A DNA stretch of 24,911 nucleotides from Moraxellaceae bacterium UBA2477 (GTDB lineage Bacteria > Pseudomonadota > Gammaproteobacteria > Pseudomonadales > Moraxellaceae), in the NCBI GenBank assembly GCA_002342025.1, contig DDPD01000086.1:2065-26975 (forward strand), written 5' to 3'. Under the pieces are notes generated by a model. It was not told the DNA's origin. It was given only the letters and a program-made list of their open reading frames with translations, and made no database searches. Positions 7,774 through 16,145 of this stretch are shown one piece after another. Each line of letters starts with the position of its first letter. The first letter of the stretch is position 1. Made by a program: the position numbers and the translations under genes.

Positions 7774-8252
7774 TGAAGTATTTAGGTATTGTTCTAGGGC
7801 TTTTACTGACCTTCACTGCACAGGCGGCGATTGATGTGCGTGAGTTTCGTAGCCCTGTCGATGAGGCCCGCTATCGTGCGCTGATCGATGAGTTGCGCTG
7901 CCCAAAATGTCAAAACACCAACTTAGCCGGATCAGATGCCGGCTTGGCTGATGATTTAAAAGACCGGGTGTATGAGCAAATTCAAGCAGGAAGAAGTGAC
8001 GGTGAAATTCGAGACTATCTCGTTGTGCGTTATGGCGACTTCATCAGCTACAAACCCCCGATGAAAGCCAGCACCTTACTGTTGTGGTGGGGCCCCGCTT
8101 TATTGCTGGTGAGTGTGGGCTTTGTCCTCTGGCGTCGAAGCTTGCGTAAGCCGGCTCGCGTTAATCCGTTAAATGCCGATGAGCAGGCGCATTTACAGCG
8201 CCTGTTAACCGGTAGTGCTCAGCCTCCGATTGATAGCGAGCCCCGCGCATGA
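7770..8252 (+). CDS. ccmH: CcmH, cytochrome c maturation thiol-handling subunit
   Basis: 160 residues, the short form equivalent to the N-terminal half of E. coli CcmH. A signal peptide or anchor occupies about residues 3-20. The redox motif is 'LRCPKCQN' with C44 and C47. A second hydrophobic segment follows the periplasmic domain ('STLLLWWGPALLLVSVGFVLW'). Two ATG codons in tandem (7770, 7773) are possible; AGGAG at 7761-7765 is better spaced for 7773, while 7770 gives the classic ATGA overlap with ccmG. It delivers reduced apocytochrome c to the CcmF complex. The C-terminal TPR half found in E. coli is here a separate gene, ccmI. Confidence 0.95.
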   Translation: MMKYLGIVLGLLLTFTAQAAIDVREFRSPVDEARYRALIDELRCPKCQNTNLAGSDAGLADDLKDRVYEQIQAGRSDGEIRDYLVVRYGDFISYKPPMKASTLLLWWGPALLLVSVGFVLWRRSLRKPARVNPLNADEQAHLQRLLTGSAQPPIDSEPRA

Positions 8253-9526
8253 TGAATTCTGTTTTAGTGCTTTCGCCCATGCTGCTCGTGGCGCTTTTAC
8301 TGACCTTGCTGGTGGTATTTGCCCTGCTGTGGCCATTGCGTGGCCGCAACGTGAATTCCGGTCACTCCGTACGTCAACTGAGTGCGCAGGTCTATCGCGA
8401 TCGTCTCGACGAGCTCAATGCCGATTTGTCCACGGGGCGACTCGAGGCCGAGACCTATGCTCAGTTAAAACTGGAGCTGGATCGCGGTGTTTTGGCTGAC
8501 ACAACGGCGGATGCTCGGATTCCGGTGGCGCAGCATTCATCGGTGAAGCCGCTGGCATTTGTTTTGTTAGTGTTGGCGCCTGTGCTCACCCTAGCGCTGT
8601 ACTTGGGTTATTTCTTGAATCCGCAGGTCGCGCCCGATTTGAAGAATCAAGCGTTATTGGCGCCCAGCATTGATGCCATTCTGGCCGGCAAAGAGCCGGA
8701 GGCCGAGGCTAAGAACACTAGCCTGCAGGACTTCATGCGTGCCTTGCAGCGTCGTGTGCAGGCTGAGCCAAATAATGCCGATGCCTGGATGACGCTGGGT
8801 TTAGGCTTCCTGCAAGCTAAAGATTATGAGCCGGCAAAAGTCGCGCTTGCGCGTGCCGCAGAATTGCGACCGGAAGATATTCAAGTCGTGATGACCTATG
8901 TGCAGGCCACCATCATGACGCAAGACGGCGCCATGGACCCGGTGGCACGAGGCCTGTTGGGGCGCATTCTGCGCGAGCAGCCCGACCATCAGGGCGCCTT
9001 GCTCATGTTGGGTATGGGCAATTTGCGCGCCGGTGAGCGTGAGCAAGCCTTAGCTGTGTTGACGCAATTGCAGATGCTGCGGGCAGCAGAAGTGGCGGCC
9101 AATAACGGTCAGCGCGACAGCGAAGCCGATCAGCGCATCGAACGCTTAATCCTTGAGGCGCAGCAGGGGCCTCAGGTCGCCGCTGCCGGTATTCAGATTG
9201 AAGTAGCCCTTGATCCTGAGTTGGCTCGTCAGCTGCCTGCTGAGGCCGCGCTGTTTATTTTTGCGCGTACGCCCTCGGGTCCGCCCATGCCGGTCGCGGT
9301 GCTGAAGCGTCCGATTGCGCAGTTCCCGCTGCGGGTGACATTGACTAATGCCGACAGCCTGCAACCCACACGCTTACTGTCGGATCAGAAAGAGTTAGTG
9401 CTTCAGGCCAAGATATCCATGACCGGTAATGCCACGCCAGCAGCGGACGATTGGCAAGCCGTGCCAGTGCCTGTCACAGAGGCTAATACCGGTATGGTTC
9501 GCTTGCGTATTACGAAGACCCGCTAG
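8249..9526 (+). CDS. ccmI: CcmI (CycH), apocytochrome c chaperone with TPR domain
   Basis: 425 residues. Two membrane segments lie near the N-terminus (about 5-30 and 100-125) with a charged loop between them ('QLSAQVYRDRLDELNADL') that resembles the leucine-zipper-like loop of CcmI. TPR-type helices follow ('DAWMTLGLGFLQAKDYEPAKVALARAAELRPED' in part), and a beta-rich C-terminal domain ends at 'VRLRITKTR'. CcmI binds the C-terminal helix of apocytochromes and presents them to CcmF-CcmH. It overlaps ccmH by 4 bases; tandem ATG codons at 8249 and 8252 leave the start uncertain by one residue. It is the last gene of the ccm block. Confidence 0.93.
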   Translation: MMNSVLVLSPMLLVALLLTLLVVFALLWPLRGRNVNSGHSVRQLSAQVYRDRLDELNADLSTGRLEAETYAQLKLELDRGVLADTTADARIPVAQHSSVKPLAFVLLVLAPVLTLALYLGYFLNPQVAPDLKNQALLAPSIDAILAGKEPEAEAKNTSLQDFMRALQRRVQAEPNNADAWMTLGLGFLQAKDYEPAKVALARAAELRPEDIQVVMTYVQATIMTQDGAMDPVARGLLGRILREQPDHQGALLMLGMGNLRAGEREQALAVLTQLQMLRAAEVAANNGQRDSEADQRIERLILEAQQGPQVAAAGIQIEVALDPELARQLPAEAALFIFARTPSGPPMPVAVLKRPIAQFPLRVTLTNADSLQPTRLLSDQKELVLQAKISMTGNATPAADDWQAVPVPVTEANTGMVRLRITKTR

Positions 9527-9547
9527 TCACCGGGCTTTCGTCGCATT

Positions 9548-9570
9548 TTGACGGTGGCATCAGGCGTCAA
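9548..9570. repeat. Inverted repeat TTGACG / CGTCAA upstream of adk
   Basis: Perfect 6-bp arms at 9548-9553 and 9565-9570 enclose 11 bases, about 21 bases after the ccmI stop. No T run follows, so it is not an obvious terminator. It may be an operator or chance. Confidence 0.25.
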
Positions 9571-9573
9571 GTC

Positions 9574-9603
9574 TTGTGAAAACAGGGTGTTGGCGAGTAT
9601 TCT
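9574..9603 (+). promoter_or_regulatory. Candidate promoter of adk
   Basis: TTGTGA (9574-9579) and TATTCT (9598-9603) are separated by 18 bases and each match the sigma-70 consensus at 4 of 6 positions. They lie about 30 bases before the adk start. Weak support. Confidence 0.25.
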
Positions 9604-9631
9604 TGCCACCTTGTTTTTGGGAGTGTGTTGG

Positions 9632-10279
9632 ATGCGTATTATTCTTCTCGGCGCGCCGGGTGCAGGTAAAGGCACTCAGGCTCAGCTCATCATGAACCGT
9701 TATGGCATCCCGCAGATCTCCACGGGCGATATGTTGCGCGCAGCCGTTAAGGCTGTCACCCCGCTTGGTGTTGCCGCTAAGCAAGTCATGGATGCCGGTG
9801 GTTTGGTGTCTGACGACATTATTATTGGCTTGGTTAAAGAGCGCATCGCGCAAGCTGACTGTGCCCAAGGTTTCCTCTTTGATGGCTTCCCGCGCACGAT
9901 TCCACAGGCTCAGGCCATGATTGATGCCGGCGTGAAGATTGATCATGTGGTGGAAATTCGCGTTGAAGACAGCGAAATCATTTCTCGCTTGTCGGGTCGC
10001 CGCGTTCACCCTGGCTCGGGTCGTGTCTATCATTTGCAATACAACCCACCCAAAGTCGCTGGCAAAGATGATGTGAGCGGTGAAGATTTGGTTCAGCGCC
10101 CGGACGACAGTGAAGAAACTGTGCGTAAGCGTCTCGACATTTACCACAGCCAGACACAGCCCTTGGTTGGATTTTACCAGTCCTTGGCTCATCAACCGGG
10201 CGCAGCTAAGTACAGCTTAGTTCCGGGTGTGGGCTCGGTAGAGGAAATCACTGAGCGTATGTTTGCTGCACTTGCCTAA
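9632..10279 (+). CDS. adk: Adenylate kinase
   Basis: 215 residues, the normal length of the long-LID bacterial enzyme. The frame is open further upstream, but the ATG at 9632 has GGGAG 8 bases before it and gives the standard N-terminus. The P-loop is GAPGAGKGT (7-15), the AMP-side 'DGFPRT' is at 84-89, and the LID is 'GRRVHPGSGRVYH', the non-zinc type as in E. coli. It interconverts 2 ADP with ATP and AMP in the cytosol. It lies between ccmI and hemH; the adk-hemH order is also seen in enteric bacteria. A hairpin with a T run lies between it and hemH. Confidence 0.98.
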   Translation: MRIILLGAPGAGKGTQAQLIMNRYGIPQISTGDMLRAAVKAVTPLGVAAKQVMDAGGLVSDDIIIGLVKERIAQADCAQGFLFDGFPRTIPQAQAMIDAGVKIDHVVEIRVEDSEIISRLSGRRVHPGSGRVYHLQYNPPKVAGKDDVSGEDLVQRPDDSEETVRKRLDIYHSQTQPLVGFYQSLAHQPGAAKYSLVPGVGSVEEITERMFAALA

Positions 10280-10325
10280 GGCAGAGTGCGCTAAAAGCAA
10301 CCTACGTTGCAGTCTTGTCAGCTTT

Positions 10326-10355
10326 CGCCGCGCTAGTCGCGGCGTTATGCTTTTT
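10326..10355 (+). terminator. Probable rho-independent terminator between adk and hemH
   Basis: A perfect GC-only 7-bp stem (CGCCGCG at 10326-10332, CGCGGCG at 10338-10344) around the loop CTAGT is followed by TTATGCTTTTT. The five T residues begin 6 bases after the stem, so termination may be partial. Confidence 0.5.
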
Positions 10356-10384
10356 GGTCTTTCATAAATGGATTGGGGTCACTA

Positions 10385-11443
10385 ATGTCTTCGTGTTCTG
10401 CGAGCGCACCACGTCAACGCATCGGCATTATTCTGGCCAATTTAGGCACACCCGATGAGCCTACCTCAGCGGCAGTGAGACGCTATTTGCGTGAGTTTCT
10501 GAGTGATACCCGCGTTATTGAAGCGCCTCGAATTATCTGGTTTTTTATTCTGCGCTTGTTTATTTTGCCCTTGCGCCCCCGTCGAGTCGCTGAGGCCTAT
10601 GCCAGTATTTGGGCTAATGAGTCGCCCATGCGGACGACGTTGTTGGCGCAAGTTGCTGCGGTGCAGGCGCGCTTGCAGGAAAATTACCCCGATCTCGATA
10701 TCACCGTGCTGCCGGGCATGAGTTACGGCAAGCCGAGTTTTAAAGCTGCCTTGGACCAATTCAGTGCGGCTGGCATTGAGCGATTTATTGTCTTGCCGTT
10801 GTTTCCTCAGTATTCCGCAACATCAACCGGGCCGCTCTACGACCAGCTCGGCACGTGGGTTAAACAGCAGCGCAATTTGCCCAGCTTGCATGTGGTGCGG
10901 GATTACCACACGCATCCCGCCTATGTGACGGCGTTGGCTAACAGCATTCGCGCCCATTGGCAGATCCATGGCCGAGCCGACAAATTACTGTTTTCGTTTC
11001 ATGGCATTCCACAGCCCTACGCCGACAAAGGCGATCCCTATCCGGCGCAATGCCGAGCGACAGCCAGCGCCGTGGCCGCAGAGTTAGCGCTAAAAGAGGG
11101 CGAGTGGGCGCAGAGTTTTCAGTCTCGCTTTGGCCTGCAGGAATGGGTCAAGCCATACACCGATAAGCTGCTGGAAAGTTGGGGCCACGACGGTGTGGGT
11201 TCAGTGCAGGTGCTGTGTCCCGCATTCTCGGCGGACTGCTTAGAGACACTGGAAGAGATTGCCGTAGAGAATCACGACGCATTCATTGAGGCTGGTGGCA
11301 AACGCTATGAATACATTCCGGCGCTCAATGCGAGTGCCGCGCACATCGACTTGTTTGTGTCTTTATTGCAAGGGCCGATTCAGGCGGTGAGTTGTAGCGG
11401 CTGCCGCGTCAGTGCAGTGCCGTGTAGTCGCTGTCAGTGTTGA
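10385..11443 (+). CDS. hemH: Ferrochelatase with cysteine-rich C-terminal tail
   Basis: 352 residues from the ATG at 10385, which has GGGG 6 bases upstream; a TTG at 10373 would add four residues. It inserts ferrous iron into protoporphyrin IX, the last step of protoheme synthesis. The catalytic histidine is H206 in 'FSFHGIP', and the conserved acidic helix is 'DCLETLEEI' (E287, E290). 'YIPALNASAAHIDLFVSLL' matches the usual end of the E. coli type. Beyond it about 20 more residues carry five cysteines: C337, C340, C347, C350 and C352. The final 35 bases overlap the convergent mobA gene. Heme made here could feed the cytochrome c system encoded just upstream. Confidence 0.95.
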   Translation: MSSCSASAPRQRIGIILANLGTPDEPTSAAVRRYLREFLSDTRVIEAPRIIWFFILRLFILPLRPRRVAEAYASIWANESPMRTTLLAQVAAVQARLQENYPDLDITVLPGMSYGKPSFKAALDQFSAAGIERFIVLPLFPQYSATSTGPLYDQLGTWVKQQRNLPSLHVVRDYHTHPAYVTALANSIRAHWQIHGRADKLLFSFHGIPQPYADKGDPYPAQCRATASAVAAELALKEGEWAQSFQSRFGLQEWVKPYTDKLLESWGHDGVGSVQVLCPAFSADCLETLEEIAVENHDAFIEAGGKRYEYIPALNASAAHIDLFVSLLQGPIQAVSCSGCRVSAVPCSRCQC

Positions 11444-12050
11444 GGTTGGCAAAGCTGCTGGCCTCGGCATCGAGAATGACCTGCACCGCGTGTTCGGCCT
11501 GACACCAATCGCGCACCCGACGCTGTCCTGCGTGTAAGCGTTCGCTAAGCCCTGTCGCTAAGTCGGTATGCACGAGCATGTGCAGCCAGTGCGTCTCTTC
11601 AGTCCCATCCGGCAGGCGTAAAGCGGCGACGGCCATCTTGAGCTCAGGTTGAGCATTCAGTGCCTGCCCACGCTGCAGGCCTTGCCACAGCTGCTGGCCC
11701 AAATCGCGAGGGAGTTGCGGCGTATCGACCGGGGTGATCAGTACCCAGCCCGCAGGCATCTGAGTTAGGCAGCTGGCAATGCCGGCTAATGGTCCGGGAT
11801 AGTCTGGCCACGTATCGCTGACCACCTGTGTGAGTGAGCATCCTGGTATATCCGCATAACGCGCCTTGTTGCGGTTGGCACTAATCCACAGCTGCGCCAC
11901 TTGCGGCAATAATTTGTCGGCGACATGCGCGATTAAGGGCTGGCCCTGCCACGGCAGCCAGGCTTTATCGGCACCCTGCACGCGACGACCCGCACCGCCG
12001 GCGAGAATGAGGCCAGTCAATGGTGGGCAGGCGAGGCTGGGTGTCTTCAT
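11409..12050 (-). CDS. mobA: Molybdenum cofactor guanylyltransferase MobA
   Basis: 213 residues. The nucleotide-binding signature 'LILAGGAGRRVQGADKAW' is at residues 14-31. 'YPGPLAGIASCL' and the metal-site 'TPVDTPQLP' follow, and the C-terminus 'FANLNTDSDYTALH' resembles the usual 'NxNTP' ending. The enzyme transfers GMP from GTP to molybdopterin to form the guanine dinucleotide cofactor of DMSO-reductase-family enzymes. It is a single gene on the minus strand, divergent from the helicase gene (114-base gap) and overlapping hemH by 35 bases at the 3' ends. Confidence 0.93.
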   Translation of the reverse strand: MKTPSLACPPLTGLILAGGAGRRVQGADKAWLPWQGQPLIAHVADKLLPQVAQLWISANRNKARYADIPGCSLTQVVSDTWPDYPGPLAGIASCLTQMPAGWVLITPVDTPQLPRDLGQQLWQGLQRGQALNAQPELKMAVAALRLPDGTEETHWLHMLVHTDLATGLSERLHAGQRRVRDWCQAEHAVQVILDAEASSFANLNTDSDYTALH

Positions 12051-12164
12051 GTCGGCACAGTGGGGAGAAAGAGGCGCTATGCTAACGCGGATTTACATGG
12101 TCGTCGTCAGCGAAACCAGCAAGGCTTTGCTACACTCCTAGCCCTATCCGTGTGAGTCGCTGTT

Positions 12165-14126
12165 ATGCCTATCGCTGTGCCTATTGCAACCTCCGCTGTG
12201 CGCACAGCACTCGGCCCTGACGGCGCATTTGCTCAGCAGATTCCTGGCTATCAACCCCGTGAACCGCAAATCGCCATGGCCGAGGCCGTGGAGCAAGTGC
12301 TGAGCGCGCGCAGCTTGTTATTGGTAGAGGCTGGAACTGGCACAGGTAAGACCTATGCGTATCTCGTGCCAGCGATTTTGTCGGGTAAAAAGGCCATTGT
12401 GTCTACGGGCACGCGTAACTTGCAGGATCAGCTCTTTCATCGCGACCTGCCCATGGTGCGTAAGCTGCTCGGACGACCGGTGCGTACGGCCTTGCTCAAG
12501 GGGCGCAGCAATTACTTGTGCCCGTATCGATTGCAACAACACCTCGATGAAGGGGAGTTTGAGTCCAAGCAAATCGTGCATGACTTGCATCGCGTGGCCG
12601 CCTGGGCGGGAAAGACCGAGCAGGGCGACATTGCTGAGCTGCTAGACATTGCCGAAGACTCTATGGTCTGGCCATTGGTGACCAGTACGGCAGATAACTG
12701 CCTCGGGCAGGAATGCCCTAAGGTCGACGATTGCCCCTTAATGAAAGCGCGGGCTAAAGCCACTGAGGCCGACCTGATTGTGGTCAACCATCATCTCTTC
12801 TTTGCCGACAAAGCCTTGAAAGATCGCGGCTTTGGCGAGCTGCTACCGGAGGTGGATGCGGTCATTTTTGATGAAGCGCATCAGCTACCGGAAACGGCGG
12901 CGATGTTCTTTGGTCGCAGCCTGTCATCGCGCCAGATTCACGATTTGCTCGCCGACTCCCTGCGTGAAGTATTAGCCGCGGGCGGCGATCTGCGCGGCAT
13001 GAATGACTTGGTGTCGAATTTGGAAGTGCGTCTTGCACACTTTCGCTTGCTGATGGGTGAGGAGTCGCGAAAAGGCGTGTGGGCAGACATTTCTGAGCAT
13101 CCGGAATTGCCGGCGGCCATCACGGCGGTGAAAATGGCCATGGCCTGCATCACTGAAGCGCTATCGCCACTCAAGGACAAGAGCAAGGGGCTGGAGAGCT
13201 GTCATCGCCGGGCTGAAGAGCTGGCCGAGGCATTTACCGAGTTGACCGGTGAAACACCGGAGAACCAAGTGCATTGGTTCGAGACGTTCCGCAAAGGCTT
13301 TATTTTGCAATGGACGCCGCTGGAAGTGTCGCAGCCCTTTCGTGAACTGCTCGATCGCGAGCCGATGGCGTGGATTTTGACCTCGGCGACGCTGGCCGTG
13401 CGTGAAGATTTTCGACACATCAGCGCGCAATTGGGGCTGCCAGCGGATGTGGCCACGTTGCAATTGCCCAGTCCGTTTGCCTATGAGCAGCAAGCCTTAT
13501 TTTATGTACCGCGCGGGCTGCCAGACCCGGGGGCTAAGGATTACACCCGTGCTTCCTTAGAAGCAGCCCTCCCGATTTTGCGTGCAAGCCAAGGCCGTGC
13601 TTTTTTCTTGTTCACTTCGCATCGCGCCCTGAAAGAAGCCGCCGAGTGGTTGCCGCGCCAGTTGGACTACACGTTTTTGGTGCAGGGCACTCAGCCTAAA
13701 GCCGAGCTATTGCGCCGCTTTGCCAACACGCCCGACTGCGTCTTGCTCGCCACCGGCGCGTTCTGGGAAGGGGTGGATGTGCGCGGTCAGGCATTGTCGC
13801 TGGTTATCATCGATAAGCTTCCGTTTGCGTCGCCGGGTGAGCCAGTTGTGGCTGCGCGTTTAGATGCGTATAAAGCGCGAGGTCGCAACCCGTTCACGGC
13901 CTATCAGCTTCCGTCGGCTATTATTGCGATGAAGCAAGGCGCCGGGCGCTTGATTCGCGATGTGATGGATACCGGCGTGCTCATGGTTTGCGATCCGCGT
14001 TTAGTGGGGCGGCCGTATGGCCAGCTTTTCGTACAAAGCCTGCCACCCATGCGGCGCACACGAAGTCAGCAAGAAGTTGAAGCTTTCTTTAAATTTATTA
14101 ATAGCTTGGAGCCTGTGTCAGCATGA
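12165..14126 (+). CDS. yoaA: XPD/DinG-family ATP-dependent DNA helicase, YoaA-like
   Basis: 653 residues, close to the 636 of E. coli YoaA. Walker A is AGTGTGKT (56-63). Four cysteines suited to a 4Fe-4S cluster are C119, C179, C184 and C190, the last three in 'NCLGQECPKVDDCP'. The DEAH box is at 236-239, and C-terminal helicase motifs include 'GAFWEGVDVRG' and 'QGAGRLIRD'. It is a 5'-3' iron-sulfur helicase of the replication-repair class. The 4-base overlap with tsaB repeats the yoaA-tsaB pairing of E. coli, which supports YoaA over DinG. The ATG start at 12165 has only a weak ribosome site. Confidence 0.93.
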   Translation: MPIAVPIATSAVRTALGPDGAFAQQIPGYQPREPQIAMAEAVEQVLSARSLLLVEAGTGTGKTYAYLVPAILSGKKAIVSTGTRNLQDQLFHRDLPMVRKLLGRPVRTALLKGRSNYLCPYRLQQHLDEGEFESKQIVHDLHRVAAWAGKTEQGDIAELLDIAEDSMVWPLVTSTADNCLGQECPKVDDCPLMKARAKATEADLIVVNHHLFFADKALKDRGFGELLPEVDAVIFDEAHQLPETAAMFFGRSLSSRQIHDLLADSLREVLAAGGDLRGMNDLVSNLEVRLAHFRLLMGEESRKGVWADISEHPELPAAITAVKMAMACITEALSPLKDKSKGLESCHRRAEELAEAFTELTGETPENQVHWFETFRKGFILQWTPLEVSQPFRELLDREPMAWILTSATLAVREDFRHISAQLGLPADVATLQLPSPFAYEQQALFYVPRGLPDPGAKDYTRASLEAALPILRASQGRAFFLFTSHRALKEAAEWLPRQLDYTFLVQGTQPKAELLRRFANTPDCVLLATGAFWEGVDVRGQALSLVIIDKLPFASPGEPVVAARLDAYKARGRNPFTAYQLPSAIIAMKQGAGRLIRDVMDTGVLMVCDPRLVGRPYGQLFVQSLPPMRRTRSQQEVEAFFKFINSLEPVSA

Positions 14127-14863
14127 TGACTGGCATCACCCTATTGGCGTTAGAAACGGCCACTGAACATTGCTCTGTGGCCATTTGGCAGCGCAACGCT
14201 AACGGTCAGCTCAGCGTTTTGGCGCGTCGTCAGCATGCGCCGCGTCAGCAAACTGAGCTCATTCTGCCCATGGTCGATGAACTGCTGGCGGAGTCTGGCC
14301 TCGCATTGGGGCAGCTCACCGCAATTGCCTACTCCTGCGGTCCGGGCGCATTTACTGGCGTTCGCATTGCGGCGGCAGTTGCGCAAGGTTTGGCCTTTGG
14401 TGCGGATTTGCCGGTGGTGCCGGTAGGCAGCTTACAAACACTCGCACAGGCTACCCATCGACAGTTTGGTGCTCGCTTGGCGTTGGCAGCCTTTGATGCG
14501 CGTATGCAAGAAGTCTATGCCGGCGCTTATGCGGCGGATGCCGCCGGCTTAATGCAACCTCTGACTGGCGATGTGGCCGGTGCGGCCGCGCAGCTGCCAA
14601 AAACCTTCCTGCACGCTTGGCGGGATGCGGTTAGCACGAGTGATGGCTTAGCTGTTGCTGTCGGTTCGGGATGGGAAAGTTACCGTGAGTCGCTAGAGCA
14701 GGCCTTGCCGGTACAGCACGTCTATGCTGAGCTCGCGCCAGATGCGGAAGATGTCGCCTTGCTCGCCAGTGTCTCGGTAGATGCCGGTTTGGCGGTCGCG
14801 CCTGAGTTAGCGTTACCGGTGTACCTTCGCAACGATGTCTGGAAAAAACTACCAGGGCGCTAA
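14123..14863 (+). CDS. tsaB: tRNA threonylcarbamoyladenosine biosynthesis protein TsaB
   Basis: 246 residues. It begins 'LLALETATEHCSVAIW' and has 'RQQTELILPMVDELLAESGL' and 'YSCGPGAFTGVRIAAAVAQGLAF', all hallmarks of TsaB (YeaZ). It is the non-catalytic partner that dimerises with TsaD, and with TsaE supports N6-threonylcarbamoyl modification of A37 in ANN-decoding tRNAs. Two ATG codons in tandem (14123, 14126) are possible. The first overlaps the helicase stop as ATGA, so the two genes are translationally coupled. The next gene starts 2 bases after its stop. Confidence 0.96.
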   Translation: MMTGITLLALETATEHCSVAIWQRNANGQLSVLARRQHAPRQQTELILPMVDELLAESGLALGQLTAIAYSCGPGAFTGVRIAAAVAQGLAFGADLPVVPVGSLQTLAQATHRQFGARLALAAFDARMQEVYAGAYAADAAGLMQPLTGDVAGAAAQLPKTFLHAWRDAVSTSDGLAVAVGSGWESYRESLEQALPVQHVYAELAPDAEDVALLASVSVDAGLAVAPELALPVYLRNDVWKKLPGR

Positions 14864-14865
14864 GT

Positions 14866-15333
14866 ATGAGCATGGCATTGGCGTGGGACTATCCTCAACC
14901 GCATACCGTGGCGTTAACGGTATTGCCTGAGCACATCGATGTGATGCGTCACACCAATAACGTGGTCTACCAACAGTGGATGGAGGCCGCAGCATGGTCC
15001 CACTCACAGGCCCACGGTCTGGGCCCTGAAGAGTACGAGGCGTGTGGACACGGCATGGTGGTGCGCCGTCATGAACTGGACTACTTAGCCGCGAGCCATC
15101 TCCATGAAGAGCTGGTGATGGCTACCTGGCTGTTAAAGGTCGATAAGCTGTCCACCCATCGTGTGTATCAAATCATTCGCCTGAGTGATGGCCTGACGAT
15201 TTTTCGCGGCTCCACTCATTTGGTGTGTATTGAAATTGCCAGCGGGCGACTCAAGCGCATGCCGGCTCATTTTTATGAAACATACTCTCGTCTGGTGATA
15301 TCGCCGGCGAGTCAACCTGAAGAGATTGCGTGA
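14866..15333 (+). CDS. 4-hydroxybenzoyl-CoA/acyl-CoA thioesterase family (hotdog) protein
   Basis: 155 residues with a single hotdog fold. The active-site signature 'HIDVMRHTNNVVYQQWMEAAAW' in part gives D25, H29, N31, N32, Y35 and E40, close to the D-x-x-G-H-x-N-N-x-x-Y pattern of the YbgC/4HBT group. Arg28 replaces the usual Gly. It probably hydrolyses an acyl-CoA or acyl-ACP thioester in the cytosol; the chain is unknown. It sits in the coupled chain after tsaB and its stop overlaps the uppP start by one base (TGATG). It is unlike the larger TesB encoded at 19630. Confidence 0.85.
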   Translation: MSMALAWDYPQPHTVALTVLPEHIDVMRHTNNVVYQQWMEAAAWSHSQAHGLGPEEYEACGHGMVVRRHELDYLAASHLHEELVMATWLLKVDKLSTHRVYQIIRLSDGLTIFRGSTHLVCIEIASGRLKRMPAHFYETYSRLVISPASQPEEIA

Positions 15334-16145
15334 TGGATTGGACGTTAGCGTGGCAAGCTGTGGTCATGGGTGTGGTGGAAGGGATCACTGAATTCTTGCC
15401 GATTTCCAGTACAGGTCATTTGATTTTAACGGCCGCTTGGCTGGACTTTTGGACAGTGGAGAAGCGCGGGGTTTTTGAGGTCGCCATTCAACTCGGTGCT
15501 ATTTTGTCCGTCTGCTACCAATACCGTGAGCGTTTGTGGGGCGTGGTGACGCAGCTCGGTCAGGCCGGACCTCAGCGCTTTGTATTGAATGTGTTGGTGG
15601 CCTTTATGCCTGCCGCGCTGTTGGGATTTTTCTTCTTATCCACACTCAAGTTGTATTTCTTTAACCCAACCTCAGTGGCAATCGCACTGGTAGTGGGTGG
15701 CGTGGTCATTCTCTGGGCAGAGCGTCGTCAAACTCCGATTCGCGTACATACCGTGGATGATATGCGTTTGCAGGACGCATTTAAGATTGGTCTTGCGCAG
15801 TGTTTGGCCTTGATTCCAGGCACCTCCCGCAGTGGCGCGACGATTATTGGCGGCTTGCTCTTTGGCCTCTCGCGTACCGCAGCGGCGGAGTTTTCCTTTT
15901 TCCTGGCCATCCCCACCATGTTTGCGGCCACGCTTTACGACAGCTACAAGCACCGTGAGCTGTTTGCCTTGGCGGATCTCCCGATTTTTGCCATCGGTTT
16001 TGTGGTGTCTTTTCTGGTGGCTTTGCTGGTGATTCGGGCCTTGATGCGATTTATTTCACAGCATGACTTCACCGTTTTTGCGTGGTATCGCATTGCCTTT
16101 GGTCTAGCCATTTTGCTGGGCGTTGGCGGCAGCGCGTGGGCCTAA
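15333..16145 (+). CDS. uppP: Undecaprenyl-diphosphate phosphatase UppP (BacA)
   Basis: 270 residues from the ATG at 15333, whose A is the last base of the preceding TGA; a GTG at 15330 would add one residue. It is a polytopic inner-membrane protein. Signature one is 'VVEGITEFLPISSTGHL' (E17, E20, H29) and signature two is 'PGTSRSGAT' with R166, the expected catalytic groups. It removes the terminal phosphate of undecaprenyl diphosphate at the periplasmic face, recycling the carrier for peptidoglycan and other envelope polymers; overexpression of family members gives bacitracin resistance. It is coupled to the genes on both sides. Confidence 0.97.
   Translation: MDWTLAWQAVVMGVVEGITEFLPISSTGHLILTAAWLDFWTVEKRGVFEVAIQLGAILSVCYQYRERLWGVVTQLGQAGPQRFVLNVLVAFMPAALLGFFFLSTLKLYFFNPTSVAIALVVGGVVILWAERRQTPIRVHTVDDMRLQDAFKIGLAQCLALIPGTSRSGATIIGGLLFGLSRTAAAEFSFFLAIPTMFAATLYDSYKHRELFALADLPIFAIGFVVSFLVALLVIRALMRFISQHDFTVFAWYRIAFGLAILLGVGGSAWA

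Noticed and set aside
9548..9631. N-terminal extension of adenylate kinase by 28 residues
   Set aside because: The standard Adk N-terminus with its P-loop starts at 9632 after a GGGAG ribosome site; the upstream codons cover the intergenic region.
9560..10195. 211-residue open frame antisense to adk
   Set aside because: It lies wholly over a conserved gene on the other strand, shows no recognisable domain and follows adk's codon periodicity.
12051..12164. Promoter (TACACT at 12131) for the helicase gene
   Set aside because: The -10-like hexamer has no acceptable -35 at 16-18 bases, so it is not listed as a feature.
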